From: Nemertoderma westbladi
Lineage: Eukaryota; Xenacoelomorpha; Nemertodermatida; Nemertodermatidae
DNA: 64,000 nucleotides
Direction of reading: 5' to 3'
Assembly: GCA_032718475.1 (NCBI GenBank)
Contig: JAUCBJ010008156.1
Span: 27,696 to 91,695, forward strand
Both the position numbers and the translations under genes were made by a program. Of the stretch, positions 23,511 through 34,400 are shown in pieces (the first letter of the stretch is position 1; every line of letters begins with the position of its first letter). The notes beneath the pieces were generated by a model. That model was not told the DNA's origin. It did no database searches and saw only the letters and a program-made list of their open reading frames with translations.

Positions 23511-25857
23511 TCACGGTTGATGGGGAAGTGGTTGGTCTACGCTCATCAGATACAGCGCGCATCTTAATGTAGACAGGTTGGCTGGCATTCCGGTGCATTG
23601 CAGGTAGTGGGCGGTAGATGTGGCACTATTATTGCACAACCAGCAAACACATTGATCAGTGGGTCTCCAGCAGTTCGAAATTTTACAAATCCGATGGTGG
23701 CAGCCGTTCGCCATTAACTGGGCTGCTGCACTGCGACGAAAACCGGATAGGTCCACGAGATTTATTTCCGCGTCATCGCAGTTATCTATTGCATTAAGGA
23801 TTGCAGTTGACGACGAGTATTTACTGATGCCGCACCAAAGTTTGTAGTAAAATGCTCGCACTCGATGGATGTGTTCCAGCCGCGGAACGTTTTCATTAGA
23901 TGTAAAAATAGTACATCCGTATGTTGTCGACGGGTAGATTACAGTTGCCCACAAACGTTTTGCCGTGGCTAACGATATATGATGTAGATTTACCTTAGTT
24001 GCAATACGAATAGAGCAGGCCACGCCTTTTTTGTATAAGTGCTGGAAGTGAGCTGTGGGACCATTTTTTGTTGCTAGCACTACGCCTAAGTAGTTGAACG
24101 TATTTTGAAACTCCAATAAAGTGCCATTATAATATAATTTATCACCAGAAGCTAATCGGCCACCTCTGCGGAATTTGACTGCCTTAGTTTTCTTTATATT
24201 GACCTTCAGGTCATTGACCCGACAATATTCTGATAATCTGTCCAGTGCGTCCTGGGTGACTGCGATCAAATCGCCGACTATGACGAGATCATCAGCGTAC
24301 ATTATGACGATGCAGCATGCGGCCATGAGGATAGATGGGAGGTCAGCAACGAACAAGCTGAATAAAAGGGGAGAGAGTTTGTCACCTTGCACTACTCCGA
24401 CCAATTGTGTGATTGGGTCCAATACATATGTTCCAATGCAAATACATACATAATTAACTGCGATTAGTGCCCATATAGCAGTGATAAATTTTCGACTGAT
24501 GCCATGTATTACTAGACGCTGACAAAGAGTTTCTCTGTTGATGGAGTCGAACGCCTTCAGTGAAGTCGACGAAAACACAATATGTATGGCCTCCGGCCGA
24601 CTGAAGAGCTATATTTATTATACCATATAGGTTCTTGACAGCCATCACCGTTGAGAGTCCTCGACGGAAGCCGTATTGAGCAGCAGGAAGGATGCCACTG
24701 ATCTCGGCAAACACGTACAGACGTTCAAACAGAATAGCGGTGTATAGTTTTAGTAGACACGAAAGGAGTGCTATGCCACGATAACTGTCAGGGGATGTCT
24801 TTTTGCCTTTTCCTTTATACAGTGGTATCAGATATGATGTCAACCAGGATATTGGGCAAACTCCCAGTGTGAGACAGAGGGACAACAGACTCAGAAGGAA
24901 CGGAAGAAGATGACCGAAACCGGATTTTAGCGCCTCGTTCGACACGCCATCTGGCCCCGTTGCTTTGTGGAGCTTGGCATTATTGACAGCGACCGTTATT
25001 TCCAATGGCTCTGTTTGTTTATCTAGTATATCATTTGGTTGATCTGGAATTGGCGGTAGTTGGGGTGAGTGTTTGGTTGAAAGCAACTCTGAGAAATGTG
25101 TGAACCAAGAATTGTTCTGACACTTGTTGAGCAACTGGTTTGACTTGGTCGCCGGTCTTCAGAATGTTCCAAAATTCCTGTTTGTCAGACTCGCACTCTT
25201 GAATTAACTTAAACTCTTTTTGGGCCTCGTACAATGTCTTTTTAGTATGCATCAACTTCTTATATGAACGAGCTAACTCCGAATATCTTTGCTTGTTTAG
25301 GGGTGTTGGCGCCCGTTTCATTAACTGAAAACTTGATATGAGTTCGTGTTTAGCCAGATAGCATTCTTGATTGAACCAAGGTTTGGAATTTCTCGGCTTA
25401 CTAGATAACGAAGAATTTGTAATAGCATTAGTTATGTAAGAACAGACATCGTCTACTCCATTGGCTATAGCAGATTGAAAATCCCCCGTCGTTAGAATGT
25501 GGCCTAATTTGTCTACATCAAGCCTCTTGATTGCTTTACAGCGCTCTTTCCTATAGTTGATGGGGCTTGTTGTTTCATATTTTATATAAACGCGCTGGTG
25601 TTTAGTGTTTGTAGTTGGGCGGATACTTACTGAGACCTTATCAGCCAATAGGTGGTCGACAAAAACGAGGTCGATTACGCTCTGACCATTCCAGGAGTAA
25701 AATGTTGGGATTGAGTGGTCGTTAATGCAGTTCAGTCCTGCGCCAAGTAGGCCACTGCATAGTGTGTCTCCACGATCATGAGGGCCATCTAAACGGCAGT
25801 TAAAATCACCTGTTAGCAGTATGGGAAGGATAGAAGTATAGAAGTATGGGAATGCAC
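23511..25857 (-). pseudogene. Non-LTR retrotransposon endonuclease/RT, truncated and frameshifted (left copy)
   Basis: Minus strand. The endonuclease begins in mid-domain: GDFNCRLDG and VIDLVFVDH are present, but the roughly 100 residues that normally precede GDFN are replaced by satellite. A frameshift near 25120 leads into the RT (KATGPDGVSNEALKSG, then SYRGIALLSC). A second frameshift near 24565 lies inside the motif-A region (VDFT / KAFDSIN). Catalytic YADD is at about 24295. After the RT comes a YLGV block and a C-terminal CWLC-x9-H-x4-C knuckle. The element belongs to the APE-endonuclease group with a C-terminal Cys/His motif; I cannot place the clade. A second copy with the identical satellite junction lies at 61.66 kb on the other strand. 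Confidence 0.8.
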
Positions 25858-26371
25858 TTTCTGCAGGTAGTAACATGAAAAAACGCCGCTTATAGCCTAA
25901 AAACACACTTCGACGTATAATATTCGAATATAGTTAAATAACTCTGGAAGCCCTGTGTTTTCTGAGTAGTAACACTGTGTACAAATTGGGAATAGTAACC
26001 CCAATTGCCTCACACTTTCTCAAGTCACTGGCACTGTCTCCTCGAAAGTTATAACCTTTTAACTGGTTCTGTAGGAAGTAACATGAAAAAACGCCGCTTA
26101 TAGCCTAAAAACACACTTCGACGTATAATATTCGAATATAGTTAAATAACTCTGGAAGCCCTGTGTTTTCTGAGTTGTAACACTGTGTACAAATTGGGAA
26201 TAGTAACCCAAATTGTCTCACACTTTCTCAAGTCACTGGCACTGTCTCCTCGAAAGTTAAAAGTATTCAACTATTTCTGTAGGTAGTAACATGAAAAAAC
26301 GCCGCTTATAGCCTAAAAACACACTCCCACCAATTATAATTGTATGTAGTTAAATAACTCTGGAAGCCCTG
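25858..26371 (+). repeat. 208-bp satellite, left part (about 2.5 units)
   Basis: Units contain TAGTAACATGAAAAAACGCC, TTAAATAACTCTGGAAGCCC and CACTGGCACTGTCTCCTC. The array is broken at 26371 by the BEL element and resumes at 45225. The three units here match, in order and including private variants (AGTTAAAAG, CCAATTATAATTG), the last units of the inverted array before 61660. Confidence 0.9.
26367..26371. repeat. Target site duplication CCCTG (left)
   Basis: CCCTG immediately precedes the LTR here and immediately follows the other LTR at 45225-45229. The inverted arm of the satellite has a single CCCTG at the matching place (61147-61151). Confidence 0.9.
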
Positions 26372-27494
26372 TGTAAGGGTCCAGTAGTATACCGCTTACC
26401 AGATCCTAGTAACGATGTATCTTACTATGAGACTCTAGTAATGTATACGGGCTCGTACAGTATCTGACAACAAATCCCAGTCCAGGATATCTAAACAAAC
26501 AGATACAATACACAAACGACTACTGGCGAGGAACAGAGCCTAGTATCTATTCTATGTACGTGAGCGGGTTTAATGCCTACGTACTAGACAAAAGGATACC
26601 TGTCCTCTAACCGGTGAGGCAGATGTACAGTTACAGTAACAGACCAAACTCACGGGAAAACAATCCCCGCGCAGCGAATCCTAACTATCACTGACAGTCC
26701 TAAATACAGTAACTTGCCGCGGTGTGATTTATATGGTATATATACGAACTAGGTGGTTAACAGACCTAGTGTAACAATGCTGATTACCCCTGTCTAAATC
26801 AGCCTAAAAGGTCGTGCCTAAATGTAACAATAACTGATCCCCCTGTACGAAATCAGTCTAAAGGGTCAGGCCTAAATGTAACAATAACTGCTGGACAGAA
26901 ATCAACAGTTTATAACGAAAGTGAAATACTCTCTCTTGCCGCAACTAAATATCAGATCCTAATTTTACAAATACAGATAATTTCTACCTAAAATAATGTA
27001 TAGTGCGCTATAGCTAGTAGAACTCTAAGGGCAATATGTTTTAGGGCGTGTGTGTGTGGGTGTGTTACAAATAAAACAATTTCGTGTATTTCTTTTTACT
27101 AGGTTTTAGTGATTTTCTGACTGAAATGATACCGTGCGCTAGCTACTAAAATAAACTAGTCGCGTTTGTAGAACTTTATACTCACAAAATGACGTCAAAG
27201 CTCTCTCCTTCCTATCCACAACCCAATGGGCAACCACAGTGTTAGTAACTACACCCGTGATCGGCACTAATACCAGATTCTGGTTGTAAGATAAGGAATA
27301 GGGGTTAATTGCTACCGTACGTTAGCTGATCTGGTATACTAATTTAATTCTAGAACTTTGTTGCTGCGGTAGTTAGCAGCAATACCTATCAGTACGTGGC
27401 AAGGCGCGGTAGGATATTAATAAACCTCCCTAGGCCAAGCAGTGTGCCGGTAGCAGAAATACTCCTTGCCTGATCAAATAGCTAACTCCAGACA

Positions 27495-27697
27495 GGGGGG
27501 GGGGGGGGGGGTACTAATGTACGTTCTACAAAGCGAACCGGTACCAAACAGTCAGTGCTACGAATCACTAAATTATGGAACATATGCTGTCCGTACCTAA
27601 TATGTACTCGCGTACTGACGAATGGCAATAGTTCGCACCTGTAGGAAGTACAGGTTAACCCAGGGGTTCGTAGGACTGACAAAGGGGGGGGGGGGGG
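27495..27697 (+). repeat. Two poly-G tracts in the 3' LTR
   Basis: 17 consecutive G at 27495-27511 and 14 at 27684-27697. The 5' LTR has 17 at 44053-44069 and 12 at 44242-44253. On the transcribed minus strand they are C runs. Length differences are the expected slippage. Confidence 0.85.
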
Positions 27698-28432
27698 TGT
27701 TTCTGTCTGAATATAATTATTTGATCCTAAATTTGCGGCGTCCAGTACGGCGTCACGCTTACCCTGATCTATAGGTCTTACGGCGGGCAAGGGCGTCGAA
27801 CAAAGTCTTACCTTCTCACAAAGCGGGCGCTGCATAGCAAGTGGAGTATTTCGAAGGGCAAAGGGGGTGCGCGGTCAATCCAAATGTGGGCGCTAGTGTG
27901 TTGTGGACATCTCTTCCCTGCGTTGCTTACCGCCTAACGGTCTAGGCTGCCATCTCCCTGATGTTTGGCTGTCCCAAAGTTGGACCAAAAGAAAACATGT
28001 TCAGGAATTTGCAGTATATTTACAGTTTTTACAAAGGATTTATCAAAATAAAGTTTCAACAAGAAACCGAAATAACTAATAACAATTTAGAATAACGTAT
28101 AAGGAGAATTTTACAAAGTGGTAAGAAGTCGTAGAAGGGTGATAACCGAAGGCAAACCGGCCTTTTATACTAAATATCGCACATGGAAACTAAACAGAAT
28201 TTTCCACAGCTTCACATTTGAGCAATAAAGTGCTTCGTGCCCTATGATTGGCCCAGCTCATCGTTCAACGCAGTCCGGCCCTTACACTAATCTGGGACAT
28301 GGAATCCTAACAGAATTTTCCACTGCCTACATTTGAGCAATAAGATAATTTATGCCCTATGATTGGCCTGGCTCATCATTCGCTACGTTGTACGTTGTGC
28401 AAACAAAATAAATGGTCCCAAAATACAATTTT

Positions 28433-28508
28433 CCCGACCGGGATTCGAACTCGTAACCTATGTAATGTAACCAACGCCTTAACCATCTGACCACTACGCC
28501 ACAAGAGT
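28433..28508 (-). ncRNA. tRNA-like SINE/pol III promoter inside the 3' LTR
   Basis: The minus strand carries TGGCGTAGTGG (A box, from 28501 to 28491) and, about 50 nt later, GAGTTCGAATCC (B box, from 28452), at tRNA spacing. The T-arm stem is imperfect, so this is a tRNA-derived SINE head or decayed tRNA rather than a working tRNA. It is also present in the other LTR, hence it was in the element before transposition. Confidence 0.6.
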
Positions 28509-28644
28509 ACCTAAGAGTTTTATGTGTACAAATATGAATAGGCATATTACATTACTGTAACTCAATCAAAATACGTCGGATTTTCGAAAGTTTTTACGTT
28601 AAAGTTAAACTACAAATGCTATCTTATAGTGAAATAATTCATCA

Positions 28645-29295
28645 CTGCTCCATGAAAACAGTAAGTAAGACTGTTTTCACCAATCGAAACATAAAATATT
28701 TACAAACTACTTCTAAATCTACTAGTAGGGCTTAAAATATAAAATATAATCACTATCTAATTATTGCATACTTAATATTGCAGATACGGCGTAAATACAA
28801 TCGATCGTACATACAAATACAAATTTACGAATTAACTTTAGTGCCTAAAATACAAAAAAAAGGCTTTCGGTTATCAAGGTAAGCAAATTAAACAAATCAG
28901 AACAAACAAATCGAACAAATAAATCAAAACAAATCAAACAAATAATTCAAACTCTTTCGATAAATCTTTATATATTGTAAATATACCTAATAAACCTTCA
29001 CCAAATTAAATCGGTCCAAATATAATATAAACATAATGCGCTAATAACTTTCAATAATGTCCTCCTGACGATCTAATAGTTCGTCCTGCTGGTCTGGATA
29101 TCTTCTCCTGAGCACCAATTGCTAACGGTAGGCTCGCAAGCCTTCCTTTCCATATCTCGCTCCTCCAAACCCAACATTCAAACATAACGTCCAATATAAA
29201 TATCCAAATATAATATCCAAATATGATATCCAAATAAAATATCAAAATAAATATCCAAAATCGGTAGGCTCGCAAGCCTTCCTTCCACTCGCTTC
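28645..29295. other. BEL 3' region between integrase and 3' LTR
   Basis: AT-rich. It carries irregular repeats of ATATCCAAATA type (29180-29260) and two copies of the 20-bp palindrome (29127-29146, 29263-29282). No envelope-like frame is seen. Confidence 0.6.
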
Positions 29296-31014
29296 CTATT
29301 CCTTCGCTGAGCGGGCTCGTCCACGTCCTCTAGTGCGATTGGGGGGTGGTCGAGGTCGAACTGGGCTCGGACTTCGGCGTCGAGTCGTCGGTGGTTCCAA
29401 AACGCTAGGAAAGGGGACGACGGGAGTTCCGCACATCCGTCGTGCGCTTAATCCTCTAAATCCTCGTCCGATTCCAACTGTTGGCTTAACATCGGATCGA
29501 GTTTCTACAACGCTAGGAGGAAGTCGAAAGGGTAGGACCGTTCCGTCCGTTGACACCTCGCTCTCTGACGTCGTTTGAATCCTAATGGGTTCAGTCAAAG
29601 CGTATCCTGTCCCTCCGCGTGGTTCTCTAGCAAGGGAAACCGTGCCCCGAGTCATCCGGATTTGTGACTTCGTCAGTTGGTCGTCTGTCAAGATGTGTTG
29701 CGTCGGTACTACTTTAGCCATAGCTGTCTTTATTGAGCCAATCAGCCTTTCCCAAACGCCGCCTCTCCACGGACTGTCTGGAGTATTAAAATACCAAACA
29801 ATACGGTGAGGACGTAGTTCCTCGGAAATCTGGTTTTGGTCCAATTTTCTCAAAGCTCTGGTTATTTCGTTCCGTGCACCCACAAAGTTTGTCCCTTGGT
29901 CGCAGTAAATGGATTTGACCAATCCACGTCTAGCGATAAATCGCCGTAAGGCTAGGATAAAGGCATTGGTGGTCAAGTCTGTCACTCGCTCTATATGGAC
30001 AGCTCTGCTGGCCATGCAAGTGAAGATCAATCCCCAACGTTTTACCTGTACCCTTCCGCGTTTCGCGATTATGGGTCCAAAACAGTCTATCCCTGTCTCA
30101 GTGAAAGGGGGTCTAAACGCCTGTAATCTAGCTAGTGGTAGTTCACTCATTTCTTGGTGTCCTATCCTCGCGTGCACCTTCTTACAAATAATACAGTTCC
30201 GTGTTACCGAACTCAGTGCCTTACTAGGTCTAATCAGTACAAACCTCGAACGTAAGTGTGATAGACAGTGGTGTCTACCTACGTGTTTGAGTTGTACATG
30301 TGCGTCCAGTATCATGGCGCGCTGTAACTCATGGTGTTGCGGTATGATGATAGGATACCTAAAGTCAAGTTCAAAGTCGATGTTTTGGAGTCTGGACTTG
30401 TGACAAAGTAAGCCCCGGTAAATAATCGGACTCCAACTCAAAATCGGTGAAGACTTAATCTGTTTACCTTGTTTGATCGCTGTAAACTCTTGTGCGAAAT
30501 ATCGCAATTGATAATGTCGAATGATATCAACTTCACAGTGGCCAATTTCCTTTAAGGTAAGTCTTATAGGAAAGTCGCGTTTGCCTCTGGCATATTGTCT
30601 CAATCGTTTGAGCCATGCTAACTTGCGGCACGCGTCAGTCCAGGATCTAGTTAGGTTCACTATCCTGTCAACGTAAGTGTTAGTGACGTCATCGGGTAAG
30701 GTGTAGTCGTAGTGTGGATACTTGTCTGGACTTGGTAGGCCCACGGGCCTTCCGGTAGGTTTGTCTGAGTCCCCAAGTACGTCAATCTCTACGGTCTTAC
30801 CTTTGCCGTCCGCACCTAATGTGTCGACTGGCAGTAATGGTTTCAACTCTACAGTGTCAGTGTGTTCCTGTGAGCCTGTAAGCTTCCTAACCTTAGTCAC
30901 ACGTTTACCTGTAGGTAAGTCAAGTACCTTCTTCGAGCGGAGTGTAATCCCTGTGGACACACCTTTGTCGTCCAAAGAAGTCAAATTCGGTAAGTCTCTA
31001 AAAGTCCGCTCCAA
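29296..31014 (-). CDS. BEL/Pao integrase segment of the polyprotein
   Basis: The integrase joins the cDNA to the host chromosome. Visible are the zinc-binding HHCC part (H..HVGRHHC.. with CIICKK, about residues 237-280) and the catalytic core: D in GIDCFGP (about 310), D in CDQGTNFVGA (about 372), E in GGVWERLIGSIK (about 423). All three catalytic acids are present. The usual C-terminal BEL domain is replaced by an Arg/Pro-rich tail ending in GRGRARSAKE. The segment is in the same frame as the RT segment upstream and is separated from it only by 36 sense codons after the UGA at 31123. The start at 31014 is just the first possible initiation codon (TTG), not a supported start; I infer production as part of Gag-Pol. 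Confidence 0.85.
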   Translation of the reverse strand: MERTFRDLPNLTSLDDKGVSTGITLRSKKVLDLPTGKRVTKVRKLTGSQEHTDTVELKPLLPVDTLGADGKGKTVEIDVLGDSDKPTGRPVGLPSPDKYPHYDYTLPDDVTNTYVDRIVNLTRSWTDACRKLAWLKRLRQYARGKRDFPIRLTLKEIGHCEVDIIRHYQLRYFAQEFTAIKQGKQIKSSPILSWSPIIYRGLLCHKSRLQNIDFELDFRYPIIIPQHHELQRAMILDAHVQLKHVGRHHCLSHLRSRFVLIRPSKALSSVTRNCIICKKVHARIGHQEMSELPLARLQAFRPPFTETGIDCFGPIIAKRGRVQVKRWGLIFTCMASRAVHIERVTDLTTNAFILALRRFIARRGLVKSIYCDQGTNFVGARNEITRALRKLDQNQISEELRPHRIVWYFNTPDSPWRGGVWERLIGSIKTAMAKVVPTQHILTDDQLTKSQIRMTRGTVSLAREPRGGTGYALTEPIRIQTTSESEVSTDGTVLPFRLPPSVVETRSDVKPTVGIGRGFRGLSARRMCGTPVVPFPSVLEPPTTRRRSPSPVRPRPPPNRTRGRGRARSAKE

Positions 31015-31029
31015 TGGGTCTTCTAATGG

Positions 31030-31440
31030 AGTGTCTAGTAGACAGTCTGGTGAAGCGTCTGGTGAACAGTCTGGTGAGACATCTGGTGAGACATAGCGCG
31101 GAACATCCGGCGAAATGTCCTGTCATTGGTCCCAAAGTCTGTCTAGCGTAACTTCTGTCAGAAAGTCTGGTTCAAAGTCTGGTGAACAGTCTGTCGAGAT
31201 GTCTGGTGGAAAGTCTGGTGAGACGTCCGGTAGACATTCTGTCGAGAGTTCTATCAAACAATCTGGCGAACAATCCGGAGAACAATCTGGTGTCGCTTCT
31301 GGTGAATAATCTGGCGAGTAATCTGGTGAACAATCCGGCGAAACGTCTGGTGAAATCTCCCGCGGAACATCCGGCGAAGGATTCGTACAAGCTTCTGGTC
31401 GAGTGTCTGGCGAGACGTCTGGCGTAATGTCAGGTCTGGC
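31030..31440 (-). repeat. 12-bp-based minisatellite coding SPD(C/V/Y) repeats
   Basis: Degenerate units of TCTGGTGAACAG type (plus strand) give tandem Ser-Pro-Asp-x on the coding strand. They form the linker between RNase H and integrase and span the in-frame UGA at 31123-31125, continuing in frame on both sides. Confidence 0.85.
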
Positions 31441-34400
31441 GTCCAGGTCATCAGATTTCGTCCGTCCTTTTTTCCTCTTGACCTTGGCGTTGGCTTTCGC
31501 TTTAGACTTGACAACCTTGTCGAGTTTTATCTCGGCACCCTCTGGTATGGTGTTGGTCGTCGCGTCGAATAACGGTGGCCATTCGTCTGATGGTCGCTGT
31601 AGGAAATCGGGTCCTCTAAACCAAAAGGATTTATTGTCCGGTTTACAAAAGTCAAGTGGTTGCATCCCCCGTGACGCGATGTCAGCTGGGTTCAGCTTCC
31701 CTGGACAGTGACGCCAATCTTGTTTGAGCGACCAGTCTAGTATTTCAGCCCGTCTGTTGGCTACGAAATTCTTGAACTCAAATGCTTTGTTGTTTATGTA
31801 CCAAAGTACCAACGTCGCATCCGTCCAATACGTGACCTTCAAGTTAGCCTCCAGCTCGCGTTGAACTAGACTGACAATATCGGTGGATATCGTCCCGGCT
31901 TGCAGCTCCCCACGAGGTACAGTCATATACTTCAATGGCATTGTTCTAGCCCTTGAAGTAACGAGAGATACATCGTAGCTGTCCGATGTCACTTGTCGTC
32001 TAAGGTATAAAGTAACCCCCAATCCATCCTTGCTAGCGTCACTAAAGCTGTGAAGCTCTAAATCGGCAGGAAAGGTGGTTTGCAAAGGAAAGTATACCCT
32101 TGGTATGGTATAGTCTTGTAGGAACGTCAGTTGGGCTTCCCAGTCCCTCCATCGCTCAGCTAACTTTGCTGGGATGGGATCGTCCCATTCCAGTCCGGCT
32201 TGCCAAATGCTGCGGAGTATGATCCTAGCATGTAGGATCACTGGACTAATGAAACACAATGGGTCATACAATCGACTCATGGTCGATAAGCAAGTTCTCT
32301 TAGTGAGAGGTCTAGTCTGGTCGTTGGACCTTACACGTACCCTAAAATTGTCGGTGTTAGGGTCCCAACTAAGTCCTAATACTTTGGTCGTCGGCAGAGG
32401 TTCTAGGTCTAAGTCCAAGTCACCTCCACTGCGATCCGTCGGGTCAAATGAGTTCACCAGTTCGGGTTCGTTGGAAGCGAACTTCGTCAGGTGAAATCCG
32501 CCCTCAGCGAGACAATCCTGGAGTTGGTGTGCTACGGTAGTAGCGCGCTCCAAGGTGTCACAACTCTTGAGGCCGTCATCCACGTAGAAGTCTCGTTCCA
32601 CGGTCCGAACTACTTCTGGGTCAAATTGGTCTCGTCTGTCCAATGCTGTCTGCTTCAATGCGTACATGGTGCAGTTGGGGCTGTCCCTGGCTCCAAATAC
32701 TCTTACCTGCATTTGGTAAGTTTCTGGCGGAAGTTGTAAGTTTCCGTCCGGATACCAAAGAAACCTCAAACTGTCCCTGTCCCGCTCCAAAGCCTTAACC
32801 TGGTGAAACATGGCCTCTACGTCACAGGTGAAAGCCACTTTGCGTTGCCTAAAACGCATTAGGACTCCCATGAGGTAATTATTCATATTCGGCCCGTCCA
32901 TCAGTTCGCTGTTCATAGACATCCCTTGGTAAAGCGCAGCGCAGTCGTTGACTACACGCACCTTGCCAGGTTTGTCCGGGTGTCGAACAAAATGATGTGG
33001 CAGGTAATATGTCTGGTCTGTGGTTACCTCGGGATTTAACATCCTAATGGCGTATCCCTTTTGGAGATACGTCTGAAGTTGTGCATTGTATTGCATATGG
33101 GCCGTCTCGTCTCGCAACAATCGCTGCCTTATTGATTTGAGTCGCCTCAAAGCAAGCGGGTAATTGTTAACGAGTTTAGGTTGTCCATCGCGCCACAACA
33201 TACCAACCTCATAGTGGCCATTCGCGGTCTGGCGAATGGTATCTCTCATAATATTTAATGACCGTTTTTCCTGTTCTGACATAGCGGTCTCGTAACTACC
33301 GGGTTCTGCTGAGTCCTGTTCCAACCATTGTATGGTACGTTCAGTCAGCAGTCGGTCAAGCGCTGCTTGCACTGCGCCATGGTCCTCGTCCACGTCTTCG
33401 TCCGCTGCGGTGGCTAGTGTCAATGTGTCTGGTAGGCTCGCAAGCCTTCCGGTGTCACTAGTCGGCGTCGAATCGTCGTGCGGCGGTTTGACAACCTTTT
33501 GATCTGTCGGTAGGCTCGCAAGCCTTCCAAGATCAACGACCGGTGTCAAAGCCTGGTGGGTGGGGTCAATGACCTTCGGATTTTTCGGTAGGCTCGCAAG
33601 CCTTCCAAAATCCTCGTTCATCGAGTCATCCACGGCAACAACCCTTAGGTCTTCAGTAGTCAATACAACCTGGTCTACTGCAAGTAGTTGTAAGTCAGAG
33701 GTCCGTATGGTCGTGTCCAGATCGGTTACGTCAGTATCGGTGGCGTCTGCGTTAGTGACGCAAGTCTGTCGTAGTGCCGTCCGTACAATTGGACCACAGG
33801 AGTGTGAAGGAGAATTATCTATCGTGTTAGTCAATAAACTACACGTACTCAAAACGTCGTCCTCCTGGTCACTTACCTCTAGTGAACGTATTGGTGCTCT
33901 AGTATACCAACCTATGGGAGTTCTACATGCGTAGGGGTTGCCCGCTGTAATAACAGATGGGCGTGTCTCCCATACCTGATGTAAGTTAAACTGGTCTGTC
34001 CCAATTAACATCGCAATAGAACGATAATTGACAGGACATTCCGGTATTCCAAGGTGTCGGAAATACTTACGATCTTCCGGTGATTGCTCTGGCACAGGGC
34101 CGAGCAAGTTACTAAAGTCCTTCGTAGCTGCAAAGGTCAAATTTCTTACCGGAAGTAATGAGCGCTCCTCCTTGCTGTGTTCCGCTTTGGAAAGAAGAGT
34201 GTCTAAAGTTAATTTTACTCTCGTCACAGGAATCGCTCTCTTACCATGCATGCTGCTTACAGTATACTGAGCAGTCTTACCTTGACTCATGTCCGTAACT
34301 ACGTCGGCTACTTGTTCGTCGACATAGCTATGCGATGACGCAGAGTCTAAGATGGCGTATATACGCTTGCTCCCTCGGGTTCCGGTAATCTTTATAGGAA

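Larger units (their letters stand above)
26372..28644 (-). repeat. 3' LTR of the BEL element (left)
   Basis: It reads TGTAAGGGTCC...AATTCATCA on the plus strand. Differences from the other LTR by eye: an 8-bp gain near 26735; GCAATATG for GCAATCAATGTG near 27030; single changes near 27455, 27893 and 28440-28525; differing G-tract lengths; and a replaced block at about 28394-28412. It contains two poly-G runs and a tRNA-like pol III cassette. Apparent short open frames inside are not genes. Confidence 0.9.

Noticed and set aside
28433-28508. A functional tRNA gene
   Set aside because: A and B boxes are good, but the stems are imperfect, the anticodon arm is not convincing, and it sits within an LTR in two copies.
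28357-28545. 62-codon frame in the LTR (MPIHICTHKTLRYSC..)
   Set aside because: It is the antisense-type reading of the tRNA-like cassette and is not conserved between the two LTRs.
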